From the NCBI GenBank assembly GCA_027605045.1, contig JAQFWX010000062.1, positions 145,551 through 209,550 of the forward strand: 64,000 bases of DNA, given 5' to 3'. Below, piece after piece: positions 20,152 through 31,400 of this stretch. A model generated the notes under the pieces. The model worked only from the letters and a program-made list of their open reading frames with translations, did no database searches and had not been told where the DNA came from. Source of the stretch: Phallus indusiatus. Taxonomy: Eukaryota > Basidiomycota > Agaricomycetes > Phallales > Phallaceae. A program made the position numbers and the translations under genes. Each line of letters starts with the position of its first letter. Position 1 is the stretch's first letter.

Positions 20152-20394
20152 TCTGCATTAACATTGACACCACACTTGTGCACGCGACTGGAGCGGAGCA
20201 AGGTCAGCAATGCACCTGGAAGCTTGAGATATCCATCTGTATTCAAAAATGGAAAAAGCTACTAGAATATCAGAAAAAAAATGATAATTATTTCACCAAA
20301 AATTTACCTGTATCAAAAAAACATATGGCTCAAGTGCAATCTGAACTAATGCTGTCCGTCCCTGAATGCCCGTGTTTAGATCAACTGGCCATTC

Positions 20395-20511
20395 TGTCAG
20401 AGAACGCTCTAGTACAACATATATAGGAGCTAGCAGCATGTCAGACAGCTCTGACATTGTGGTTGCCTTTTGGCTAAGTGGTCAACGCTGCTGCTAGAGC
20501 GCCCTCTTACA
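20395..20511. mobile_element. 117-bp TG...CA mini-element with 5-bp target duplication
   Basis: Starts TGTCAGAGAACGCTCTAG and ends in the near inverted complement CTAGAGCGCCCTCTTACA. Flanked by cattc (20390-20394 and 20512-20516). It interrupts the exonuclease motif I exactly: without it and one cattc, GFDTE is followed in frame by WPVDLNTG. It carries ATATATAGG but no coding. It could be a tiny solo LTR or a short MITE; the 18-bp imperfect inverted ends are longer than most LTR termini. Confidence 0.8.
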
Positions 20512-20602
20512 CATTCTGTGTCGAATCCAATGAATAATTTGCTTGTTGGAGAGTCTTGCAAGTGTTCTAACATTTGATTTAAACGTGTATTGATTTGGAA
20601 TG

Positions 20603-21000
20603 TGTTAGGGCTACTCAGCTCACACTAGAGGGAGGAGATCCTAAGCAAATATATTGAGGGAGAAACTACTACTCACCTAGAGGGAGGAGATCCTAAGAGA
20701 ACAAGCTTAGGGACCCTCACTCTAGGGACAGCAACTATATACATGAAAAACGATAACGCGGCGTGCGGCCCTGACACAGCTAAGTGCTAGGCGCCTGAAC
20801 CGAGTGTAAGCGAGGTGATGTCACGGGCATCACGCCGGGAACGAGCGCACAACGCGCACGAGTAGAGAAAGTGGAATAGAGACAGAACAATAAACAGAAA
20901 GCGGAAGTGAGATACGGGAAATGTAAATGAAATAGAAGGAGATATATGCCAAAAGTAATAAATAAGGAAAAACGAGAGATGGCGGTGGCGTACCCTGACA
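20603..21000 (-). repeat. Family-1 solo LTR
   Basis: 398 bp, flanked by gaatg (20598-20602 and 21001-21005). It lies upstream of the exonuclease domain in the element's gene. Confidence 0.95.
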
Positions 21001-21043
21001 GAATGTAGACCGGAGTTTAATGACTGTCCATGATAGTGGGATT

Positions 21044-21435
21044 TGTCAGGGTACGCTACCGCTGTCTCTCATTTTCTTATTTATTATCATCGGCATCATT
21101 TCATTTCTATCTTATTTATCATTTCCATATTTTACTTTCACTCTCCGTTTCCTTGTGCTGTCTCTATTTCACTTTCTTTACTCGCGCGTTGCGCTCGTAC
21201 CCGGCGTGATGCCCGTGACATCACGTCGCTTAGGTTCGGTTTGGGCGCCTGGCACTTAGCTGTGTCAGGGCCGCACGCCGCGTCGTCGTTTTATGTATAT
21301 AGTAGCTGTACCTAGAGTGAGGGTCCCTAAGCTTGTTCTCTTAGGATCCCCTCCCTCTAGGTGAGTAGTTAGTTTCCCTTCCAATATATTGTCTTAGGAT
21401 CCCCTCCCTCTAGTCTGAGCTGAGTAGCCCTAACA
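21044..21435 (+). repeat. Family-1 solo LTR
   Basis: 392 bp, plus sense, flanked by ggatt (21039-21043 and 21436-21440), only 43 bp from the previous solo LTR and in opposite orientation. The coding frame (NLPAVQI then PLSWTV) reads across it. Confidence 0.95.
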
Positions 21436-22688
21436 GGATTTGCACTGCTGGAAGGTTTGTGATGTCCGGAACGGGCACAACATTGTTGCGCAGAGGAGGG
21501 AAGACTCTTTCCAGCTCATTTTTATCAGAGAGATTATCTGTATATACCGCTTCAATCGTCCCATGACCGTACATCTTCAAAGATTGAGGAATTAGTTCCA
21601 GTGCCGGCATGAATTGATTATGGCCTTTGGTTGGTGTGAGCAGCATTGAGCGTATCTCCACATATTCATTGGAGACAGTATGCACAGCACTAAATATTTG
21701 AGTTCCTTCAACTCTGCCAAGATGTCCCGGGACCTGTGCATATAACATTCAAATTTCAAATTCTGGGATACTGGAGAAATAACATACCTTGTGACTATGA
21801 TCAATTGAAAGAATCCGCGCGGATAGCATTGCCATATGTTGATCAATCTCTGCCGCATGTTGATCCATAAATTGCTCGTAAAATGTCCGGAAATACAGAG
21901 CGCTTGGCACATGGCCACTATATCCATTGCGATCTGTGAAAAGACCAAATGGAGGGCCGCGATTTTGCAATGTGTTGAACAACGGCATAGATTTGCGGCT
22001 CTTTATCATTTCAAGGTATTGGAGATGTAACTGATCAAAATGACAGTAATGGAAAGCACGAATCATTTCAGAAAAAGGTCCAGGGCCTATTCCTCTTTGG
22101 AAACACGAGCGCATAAGTGTTGCAACCTCATCGGTTAAGCCACCACGGTAGGTCAGATGATGCGTGAACTGCATGGAAAGTGCGGGTGGCAACACCTTGA
22201 GAAATTTGGGACTCCAGCTCTGAAAGATTCGCTTGCAATCAGGGTGAATGCAACGGTACCGATATCCAACCAAGTAGAGGCTGGAATTTAAATCCGTTAT
22301 TCACCGAGGTGTGTTAGGCCATCCATGTGCTTGCACACAGATAGCTGCATTGTTTTTTTCCTTCCGGCCCTCATCCAGACATGCAGGACATGGGATCCTT
22401 GTTTTTACGAGTAGATGGGGGATTCAGATCCAAAACTTTGGTTGATAAAACTGTTGCGGCTGGGGGCGTGCATTCCTCTCAGCACCGAAGTATGGAGTCG
22501 CGTGTTCAATGAATGTATGCCGTTCATAGCAAGTTGGTTGGCGGGAAGGATTGGTTTTGAATTCTTTCATCAGACGAAGTTTGAGATCATCATAAAGGCC
22601 TGATAACCAGTTCAGTATTGTTGAGCGCTGGACTGGCTGACTGGCAGGGATGCTTTGTACTGGATTTTCATCATCATCAGGCAGCGGC

Positions 22689-23084
22689 TGTTAGGGCTAC
22701 TCAGCTCGCACTAGAGGGAGGGGATCCTAAGACAATATATTGGAAGGGAAACTAACTACTCACCTAGAGGGAGGGGATCCTAAGAGAACAAGCTTAGGGA
22801 CCCTCACTCTAGGGACAGCGACTATATACATGAAAAACGATAGCGCGGCGTACGGCCCTGACACAGCTAAGTGCTAGGCGCCCGAACCGAACCTAAGCGA
22901 CGTGATGTCACGGGCATCACACCGGGCACGAGCGCGACGCGTGCGAGTAGAGAAATGGGAACAGGGACAGAACAAATAAATGGAAGAGGAATATGATGTA
23001 CGGGAAATACGAATGAGATAGAAATAGATATATACCGATGATAATAAATAAGAAAATGAGCGACGGCGGCGGTGTACCCTGACA
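22689..23084 (-). repeat. Family-1 solo LTR
   Basis: 396 bp, flanked by gcggc (22684-22688 and 23085-23089), in the acidic N-terminal region of the exonuclease-element gene. Confidence 0.95.
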
Positions 23085-23314
23085 GCGGCTGGAATTCGAA
23101 ATCAATATCTTCATCAGCACTCAGTCCCAAAAGTATGTCGAGGTCATCCTGAGGGTCATTCTCAGCAGCGGTGAGATCAGAATTATATGGATTGGCTGCT
23201 TTTACCGGTGGCATTAATATAAATAAATCATAAGAAAGGAAAAACCCACAGTGATGGTGTGATGTTTCTTTACATTCTAAAGTCTCTTCCTCCGTCAGAT
23301 TTCCAGATTCCGCG

Positions 23315-23710
23315 TGTCAGGGTACGCTACCGCCGTCTCTCATTTTCTTATTTATTATCATCGGCATCGTTTCTTTTCTATTTTATTTATCCTTTCCATA
23401 TTTTACTTTTACTCTCCGTTTCCTCGTTCTGTCTCTATTTCACTTTCTCTACTCGCGCGCGTCGCGTGCTCGTACCCGGCGTGATGCCCGTGACATCACG
23501 TCGCTTAGGTTCGGCTTGGGCGCCTGGCACTTAGCTGTGTCAGGGCCGCACGCCGCGTCGTTGTTTTATGTATATAGTAGCTGTACCTAGAGTGAGGGTC
23601 CCTAAGCTTGTTCTCTTAGGATCCCCTCCCTCTAGGTGAGTAGTTAGTTTCCCTTCCAATATATTCTCTTAGGATCCCCTCCCTCTAGTGTGAGCTGAGT
23701 AGCCCTAACA
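23315..23710 (+). repeat. Family-1 solo LTR
   Basis: 396 bp, flanked by ccgcg (23310-23314) and ccgca (23711-23715), a duplication with one change. It lies near the 5' end of the exonuclease-element gene. Confidence 0.92.
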
Positions 23711-24270
23711 CCGCAGCTTGCTCATCATCAGTAGGCATGGCTAAAATGAGTTCTTCAACCGCATCAATATCCTGCTCGCCGGTACTGGACTTCTCATCAT
23801 CCAAATCCATCACTCCTTCAGGCACAACTAAATTAACACTTGTTTCTGGTTCTAGACTAGGTGCAGACGGCGACATAGATAAACCCTCATTCCCAGCAGG
23901 CAATCCTGACAAAAAAATTCAGTAATACAAAGAGCCGGCTGAACAGCAGAACACACCTTCCATATATTTCCTAATTGTGTTTTGAAAGGCTTGGATACCC
24001 CACGGCTTAGGGGGCAGTGCATTTTTTCTCGGGCAGCCAACAGGACCAGCTCCAGGCTTATTCTTAGTTCCTTTGGGACGGCCTCGACTTCGTTTGGTTG
24101 GCTGTGGGGCTGGTGTGCTTTTTTGAATTGAACGCTGCGCGGATTCACGTGTGCTTGACATGAATTGATGGACAAGGGTTATAGAGAAGCACGTCGTGAG
24201 CACTGTAGAAGTCGCTTCGGAAGTAAACCTAACTCTTACCATATACGGTAGGTCGTTTTAAACTCAGTTA

Positions 24271-24295
24271 GGTCCACCACTATAATAGGTCTCCC
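24271..24295. repeat. Right terminal inverted repeat of the exonuclease transposon
   Basis: Inverted partner of 14326-14350, located 110 bp upstream of the predicted ATG of the element's gene. Confidence 0.75.
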
Positions 24296-25727
24296 TATAT
24301 AAAATGCTGACTATCTTTCAGGAAAATTCCGAAGGCGCGCCTACAATTCTCAAGCGGAATAATTCATGCTTGAATGAGTAAGTGACATCAAAATATTCTA
24401 GCATATAACTGATAATTTTTCTCTTAAGTGATACAAGTTTGCCCAACAAAGTCCAGGTCCTTTGTGACCAGAATATTCTCAAGATTACTGCAACACCGTC
24501 ATGCCCCTCTGACATTCCGCAACATCAAACACTGTTGGTCCCTGAGGTGGCACTCTTGTCCGATTCACAACCATTATCATCTGAGCTCCCTTTGTCACCC
24601 TCTCTATCGTTTTCACTTTCATCAGCCCAAATACAGGAAACAGGTATTTCTTTTTTTCAAAATCCAGTCTTTATTGCTTGCAGATAGCTCTCTGTTAGTT
24701 CTGCCAATCCAAAAATGTGAAGACAGTCAACGGGAAGTTTTGCCTATGCCTTGTCCGCCGCTGCCGCTAAGTTCAACGCTGCCTCTATGCTCACTACCAC
24801 TTCCCCTTCCAACATCCACCACCTTTTCTCCCAGTGCAGCTGCTACTAATACTTCAACTTCGTCTGTATTAAAGCACTCACGAACAGAACATACAATGTT
24901 CAAACTCACCGGGAGAAATGTATCATTGGAGCTTCTTGAAAACACAGTCCAACTTAAGTCAGATGGCCATTGGCGCTGTTGTGCACTTCGGATGCAAGAC
25001 AAATGGATCTCTACAATGTCAGATACAGACTGGGCTAGAGCTTGTGAACGGTATAACAATCCAAATACTCCAATTGATCCTCAGTATTATCGTAAAACAT
25101 TCCCGTATGACTCCATTCGCCGAGATCCTAACACACTTAAAAAGTGGTGTATCGAGTTTGAGGAGACATGCCAAAGATGGCGTGCAATCGGGGACAGCAA
25201 TCAACAAGGTTAACAAAATTGTATTCTTCCTGAAATATTACTGACAGTATACAGGACTGACTCCATGGAAACAAATGCATTTGACGCTTCCTCTCCCGGA
25301 ACGGCCCACCACAACATCCAAGCAAAATCGTGTGACGAAAGTCAAGGTATGCAGCCGCTGCTGCAAAACAAAGGATGGAAAGGGCCTCGGGAAGGGTCAT
25401 CAACGTGACTGCTGTGATGACGGTTTTCCGATCTGGAAAAATGTGCCGTATCCGCTCCCTCCACACATGGCATCCCTCCAGAATGGACAGAGTGCCGTGA
25501 GTCCCAATATCTGCCTGACAAGGTTTAGAGAAATGGCCGAAGCACTCAAGGGCACGTGTGGAGATATATCCCTGCTATCTCAAGAAATGCAAAATGTTTA
25601 CACATTCGAAAAACTTGCTCGTTTATCAACTGTTTCCAGGTCTCTTGAAGAAGCTTTAGTTATTGGGATAGCGGCTTACAGGTTTGACCGGGAGTTTATT
25701 GAGAAAAAGCGGAATAAAGGGATTTAA
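24296..25727 (+). pseudogene. Gene A, C-terminal part, resumed after the 10-kb insertion
   Basis: After an acceptor near 24318 (CTATCTTTCAG), exons run with 45-50 nt introns to a stop at 25725-25727. The predicted protein has a Ser/Pro-rich linker, a region with LLENTVQLKSDGHWRCC and PYDSIRRDPNTLKKWCIEF, then a cysteine cluster CSRCCKTKDGKGLGKGHQRD. A Ser/Pro linker followed by a terminal cysteine motif also ends the exonuclease-element protein, which supports kinship. That this is the same gene as 12242-14325 is an inference from strand, position and domain order; the splice phase across the insertion was not resolved. Individually these exons look intact. Confidence 0.6.
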
Positions 25728-26029
25728 TTATATACATGTATGTACTACATACAATAAACTGAGCCTAGCTTGGTCTGGGCGGGTGTTTGGTAACTTCTGA
25801 CATTAGAACTTCTGGGGAGAATTTTTACGGGCGCCGAAGCGCCGTAAAGCTCTCATGGTTTGGGGAAATACAGATATATGACCACGTTGCCGGAGAGCGA
25901 CGAGCAGTTGTTGTTGAAGAAGAAAAACGAGGGTGCGAGAATATCTCACATCCGCGAGGGCCTAGACCTGAACGTTGTCAGTTGCAAGGTAACGAGAGAT
26001 GGCGGAAACAAAGAGGGAAAGAGACGAAC
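25728..26029. other. Intergenic boundary between transposon-rich and gene-rich halves
   Basis: About 300 bp without a recognised gene or repeat. It holds the 3' flanks of gene A (plus) and the protease-like gene (minus). A small inverted GGCGCCGAAGCGCC sequence lies near 25830. Confidence 0.5.
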
Positions 26030-28052
26030 CTAGTTGTTGGCGGGGACGTCGAAGAAGAGGATAGCGTTAGGGAACTTCTTTTTGATGACCTGTTCCCAAA
26101 GCCACTCCATGGGGGTACCGTAGGTGATATCGGAAGAGTCGGTCACCCCAGCACCGCCGGTGAGCTGGGCGACGAAGTCGTTGTTGGCGCCGACGATGGC
26201 GGCTCCAGAGTCTCCCCCTCGAGAGAACGGACCAGAGTCGTTGTCGTACGGGAACACCGCCGCCTCGATCGACTCGAAGTTGCCGAGAAGGCCATAGCGG
26301 CGCAGGTAGGACTTGAAACCATTGAGACGACCGACGGTAGTGAGCGTCGTGAAGCCACGTTTGATAACGAAACGCGTCGGGTCGCCCTTGACGTCCTGAC
26401 TGTTCGGCTCCCTGATCTTGGTGGCGGCGAGAATGGTTCTCAGAAGATAGATGCGGTCCTCCGGGTAATCAAACTCGGAGGGCACATCGTCGCGAGGGTA
26501 TAGAAGACCCATGAACTTGCCCGACTCGATCTCCGTGCCTAGAATATGAAGAGTTAAATTCAACACCTCAAGTCGAGCGGGTTAGCACGCACCCAAGTCG
26601 ATCGCGTTGCCCCTTAAGTTCGGCAAGAACTTCTCCTTGTTCAGCTTGATAACACATACGTCGCGGGTGTAGGCGTTGGAAGGAGTGGTGCCTATGATGG
26701 GCGGTGACCAGACAACGTGGCCGATGATGCGATCCCTGACATCTGACCAGTCTTTCTTCAACGTCACGAAGAAACTCTTCAGCTCGACAACCGTCGCCTT
26801 CGTGTCATCCAGTCTCTGCTGGTACCTCGCCAAGTCCGCCGCCGCCAGTGGGTTGCCAGCCGCCACCCTTGCCGTGTACGTCTGGACGTTCCTCTCCAAG
26901 ACCTTGGCCGTATCATTCAAGGTCCCGATAAGCTTCTGAGTAGAGTCGAGAAGATCTCTGAACCCTCTGTTGCCCATAAGGACGACATTCTTCTTCGGGG
27001 CGGCTGTGTAGGTGCAGTCAGAATTCCGCTCATCGTCTCGGAGAAGATAGAGGAAACGAACGTACAATTGTCGTAGCTGTAGGCGTCGTTGCCTTCCGTG
27101 TCGGGGAACAGCACGTGGCGCGTAGTGACGCCGTAGAGATCGTCGCCGACCTTGAAATAGAAACCTAGGCTGCCTTGCTTGTGAAGCGTCTTGAGCCCGG
27201 CGATGGGTAGGCTGAGAGTAGTCGTGAGACTGTCGATGACGCTCTTGAGCGGATGGAAGTCGTTGACCGGGGCGGAGAGGATGGAACCAGCCAAAGGCCG
27301 AGCCTCCGACTCGCGAAAAGCGACCTCGACATCTTCAACGCCATACCTCTTCAGGAGCTCGAAAATGTCCTGGGCGCATTCGAACGCAGCGTCGCCGTTG
27401 GTGCTATCGGGACGGACGCCGATCCAGATTGTGACGGGGCTGGTAACGTCCTTGCCGAGACCGTCCTTAGTCTCCTCCTCCCAACGGAAACGAGCGAGGT
27501 CAATGGAAGTGAACCTGATCTGTTTGGCGTCGAGGAGTCCCGCCGTCTTGGAACGAATGTCAGTCCGTCGATTGCTTGGCTCTGAGAAAGTCACGAACCT
27601 TATCCCGAACTATTTCCCACAGGTCGTTCTCCCCGAACTTGGCATGTTCGTGCACGGTGAGAAGCTGGATCTTGCGAAAGTCGCCCGATGGCCCAGTCGG
27701 TGGCGTGAAGGCGTCCTTCGACGACCTATAGACTAATTTCGGGCCGGGCTTTCTCTCGCCGCGAATGCCATGGTAGTAGAGCGCCGCCTCGATCTTGGAA
27801 ACGCCATGACTAAACGAGTCGACCAAAGTAGCACTAGACGAGTCGTCGCTGTCCCAGAGCCTGAGCTCGTCGTAAGTTCCGGAGACACTAGAGCCAGACG
27901 AGAGACTCCTGGACTTCTTGTCGCAATCTTGGTCGAAAGCTTCAGTAAGAACGTGCTTGTCCCAGTCGATGGCTAGAAGGGGATACAGCAGGGTCAGTAT
28001 AGGAAAAGACTAATAAAACGCAAAGGGACTCACGTTTTTCAGTTCCGGACAT
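26030..28052 (-). CDS. Trypsin-fold serine peptidase-like protein, fungal, 597 aa
   Basis: Five exons: 28052-28034, 27972-27599, 27546-27066, 27003-26593 and 26538-26030; all junctions are GT-AG and phases match, giving 1794 nt including stop. Start MSGTEKPIDWDKH. A chymotrypsin-like triad is visible: His in GVTTRHVLF, Asp in RDVCVIKL, Ser in RGGDSGAAIVG. Between His and Asp lies a long helical insert (STQKLIGTLNDTAKVLERN...RYQQRLDD). There is no signal peptide, so it is probably intracellular, unlike secreted trypsins. Similar uncharacterised proteins are known to me from mushrooms. It lies beside the transposon block but is intact and GC-richer than its neighbours. Activity is inferred from the triad only. 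Confidence 0.82.
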
Positions 28053-28406
28053 GGTGAGTAGAGCAGTGGTCGAAGGAAATTGTTAAGCGAGTTGAGTTGA
28101 CGAAGGACATGTCACAGTGAGTGACCTACTTGACAATGGAAACGGTCAACGGCCGGAACACATGCGGACTGCCGCATCGTGATAAGCGCCTGCAAAGCTT
28201 TACCAAAAAGGGCATGGAACGAAAGTTTTGCGTCCTAATACATGTCCTGCATACTTTACAGTTCACGCGTCAATAAACGCGAGAATCACAACTCAAGCAG
28301 CCGGTCGAGTAGACCTAGAAAGCGAAGGCAAGTAGAATTATGAGATTAAAAATAGCTACGTTATAATAGTGTTCTGAACTACACAAATGAATACCGACCC
28401 GATTCC
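28053..28406. other. Intergenic, 354 bp
   Basis: Upstream region of the protease-like gene and 3' flank of Ku80. No repeat, RNA gene or further coding exon was recognised. Confidence 0.5.
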
Positions 28407-31400
28407 TTACTCTTCTTCATCCTCTTCTATGAACTATGGAAAATTAATTTAATCAAGCATTCACACATGATCAAATTTAAGCCTCCACTTACATCCACCG
28501 AAGTTCCTTCCGTGACAGTAGATTTACCACCTGCCTTTTTCGCTTCTTTTGAGCTTATCAAACTGATAGGTCTTCCAATCTTCTGCAACTCTTTCCAAAA
28601 TTCTTTATTGTGTGGAATTCGATTGAGACAACTATTTTTAAGATCTCGGATAAAGCTGTGTGAGAAAAACGGGTTTTTCAGTAACCAAATGAAAATGGGG
28701 GGGGTGAAATAAGACACCGAACTCATTCCATGCATCGATTTCATCTTGCTCCAAGGAAACACTTCTCATTTCAACCATACACTCGATCATTTCTTGATGA
28801 CGTCTTGACGCAAATGGTTTGGTCACAATCTCCTTTATTACGACACCAAGATCTCGTACAGCTTCCGTTACGACGTCACCTTGTTTAATATTCTCTTTAA
28901 AGTCGCGTAATGGATGAAGATTTCCAATAATTCGTCCAGGGGCACGGTCGTTTTGAGGAGAAGGGCTGGGAGATTCTCGTGATTCCTGCAATGTCGGGGG
29001 AACAGTTTCTTCGATTTCAGGAGAAGGCGATTTTTTAGAGCTGGATGGTTCGACGTGAGAGGCCTTTCCTTTCTTTTCCTGAACAGCAGGCTTGGCAATT
29101 TTCTCTGAATCCTCAACACCCGAGTCGTCTTCAGTGGCACTGTCATCATCTTTCACCACTGATTTTTTCGGGACTGCCGAGATCGGACCAGACGGATGCT
29201 TAACTGGCTCACGAGCAGGCAAAGCACCGAGGTCAATCAGTTCATCATCATCTTCTCCAGGCACATGTGCATCTTTTCGAGGTCTGGCGGTCTTAGGAAG
29301 TGCTGGGAGTATTGATATTAATTGAAAGTAGCCCTCAAAAAACCAAAAGAAAGAAGAAAAACAAACCTGGCTTAATTTTGAAGTGCTTCCTGCATTCATC
29401 GACTGCATCACGTGCACGCTTCAGAACTCTCTCAGGCGGGTTGAAATACTTTAGAAGTTCTGGATGAGGGGGAGGAAGAGGATTTTTGGAAAGATCCGAA
29501 GTAATCGCGCCGTGGAATAAAGCTTGCTTGATACGGTGTACCGCGGGGTTGTAACTTTGTACTGTGTCATACCATGGCAAGCGATTCCTGAGAAGTCGAA
29601 TAGTAATATTAAATATAGAGCGAAATGCCATATACTCAAAAGACATACCCTTCTTCATCTTCATCGCCGGCGCTCATAAGATCCATAGCATCCACAAACG
29701 AGTCCATCGCTTTTAGCTGTTCTTCGGTTGGAATATGCGGATGTTTGGTTATTCGCTCCCCCTTTTTTGTCGTAAAATTATCTAAAGAGCGAAAAGTGTA
29801 TTTGCGAACGTCATCGGCAAATGGAACCTAAGAACATCATCGTTTGTCTGTGCCAGATGGAAACACCACTCACCTGAACCCATAAAAAGCAGTCAACGTT
29901 TTCTAATACACGAGGCAGCATTACCCCCATTTTAGGATCACTCCGCCCGGTCCAACGTGTTATTGCCATTGCATCTTTTTCATCCATAGCTCTCACGATG
30001 GAAGAGAAGGCGATTTGCTCTTCGTAAGAATCCGGGTTCGCCCAAACGTATTGAACTTCCCCCATACTCCATTCGCGGCGATACTACAGTAAATCACATC
30101 TTAATAGATGAATCAATCGAGATGGGGAAACTCACGTTCTTTCTAGGAAAGAAACCGCAGATATCAATTCCAGAATTGGGCTCTAAACGCTCAAACTCGT
30201 CCTCTTCATCGATAGGGATAAAATTTGTCCCATATTTATATCCTCGTACAAGGTTTTCTTTCTCAACGGTTTGGTCCTCGTCGTCTTCGGTTTTGTCGTC
30301 GTCGGTTTCATCCGCATCATGATTATCTTTGACTATGACATACTCGGTTCGCCTCTCCAAGGGTATATATGAATCACCCTCATCAACATCGATACGGCCA
30401 GGGTCAAATTTCATCTTCGCAAATTTTTTCAATGAAGGTGGCCTGGTGAGCGCGGTACATTTTGACGTCCTGATATTGAGTTCAATGGCCTCTTCGGGGC
30501 GGGTCTCAAGATCACCAATCCGCAATTTACTCTTCATCAATACAGATTTCACCATTTTTATGTCCGGTCTGAAACACTCTTGTAGAGCATATGCGGCTGT
30601 CCCGATAACGCATTCGTTTATCTGCTCGGAGAATTGGTGGTAAAACGACTCGTTCTCGCGCTAGTTTCCAGGCAGGATAAAATCGACATGTGAAGTCATT
30701 TCAACAAAAACATACTTTTATGTGAGGTTTAGCTTCCTCGCGAAAGGGCATGTCGTCATCATCAAAGTCGACACCACTGGTAGACTCAATCCATCGTAAA
30801 TAACGTGATATAAGTGAAACGACGTACATTATACCCATTTTGACATTGAAATCATTTATTTTCTGCGTCGTTAATTCCCAATCCTGAAGTTCCATAGGAT
30901 TTTCTCCGTCGGTCAAAAGAGTAATTTTCCTAGTCCAGGTGGGTTTTCGAACCAAGTAGCTGTCCTGATTTTCGATGGCTACAATGAGAGCACCGATAGC
31001 TAATTTGAAAACTCAATAAATCTCAAAACCAACTCCGAAATATGATCAACGAACGGTCTCCTATAGACGTAGAGGGTCGAATGCTCTGTAGTTTGGCTAT
31101 GGTTTGTGCGTTTGGTTGACCTATGGGGATAAACTCTGTTATATGTTCATATTCGCCGGCGTTGATCTCGTTCAAACTATTTTGAGTCTCTGAATGTAAT
31201 TTAGGCTCGGCTTGAAATCTTCAAGCAAAACGAGTGACCTTCAGTGCCGAACAGAATTACGCCACATTGTTCAGTTTTTCTCTCGTGAAAGATCTAGAAT
31301 GACCCTTTCAAAACGAAATATAGAATGATTGGTAAAAAAAAATAGACCATTTCTTGAACTTTGTACATCACAAACTCAAGGACCCACTCTAATCTTGTCA

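Larger units (their letters stand above)
14457..24161 (-). pseudogene. AT-hook / DUF6729-like / transposase-like / 3'-5' exonuclease fusion protein, broken
   Basis: ATG at 24161, stop at 14457-14459, many short introns. Order: AT-hook (SRGRPKGTKNKPG); acidic linker; a cysteine segment (CPACLDEG...AHGW) and following region typical of fungal proteins that I recall as DUF6729; an RNase H-fold-like core (SIDHSHK, EAVYTDN); a DEDDy exonuclease of RNase D/WRN type, with motif I GFDTE-W, motif II GVNVNADLQRL and motif III YAARDAY; a VPGY region; then CCRGTNDVEGGVHRDMHKKF...LRHN and a C-terminal CTQCRQGDC tail. Breaks: seven LTR-type outer insertions plus the 117-bp mini-element; TGA stops in the cysteine segment (near 22412 and 22305); a probable 1-nt slip in a T-run near 20325. 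Across the junctions at 17423/15389, 18295/17900, 20511/20395 and 21435/21044, the frame continues once the insertion is discounted. Exonuclease identity is strong; overall role in transposition is inferred. Confidence 0.72.
14326..24295 (-). mobile_element. Exonuclease/DUF6729-like transposon with 25-bp inverted repeats, filled with later LTRs
   Basis: A 25-bp inverted repeat (GGGACACCTATTATAG start) is found at 14326-14350 and, inverted with two differences, at 24271-24295. These sit about 105-110 bp outside the stop and start of one long minus-strand gene. The flanks rejoin to give the second plus-strand transposase-like gene (gene A), as expected if this unit inserted there, probably within an intron. 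No clean target duplication was found. Subtracting eight outer insertions and their duplications (about 4,970 bp) leaves an element near 5.0 kb. The inverted-repeat structure is seen; mobility is inferred. Confidence 0.7.

Noticed and set aside
20395..20511. An intron interrupting the exonuclease domain
   Set aside because: Splicing at the best donor and acceptor breaks the frame, whereas removal with one cattc copy restores the W of motif I.
22295..22415. Repeat-induced point mutation as the cause of stops in the exonuclease element
   Set aside because: Two TGA codons are compatible with G-to-A changes, but two sites are not enough to claim RIP, and frames elsewhere are well preserved.
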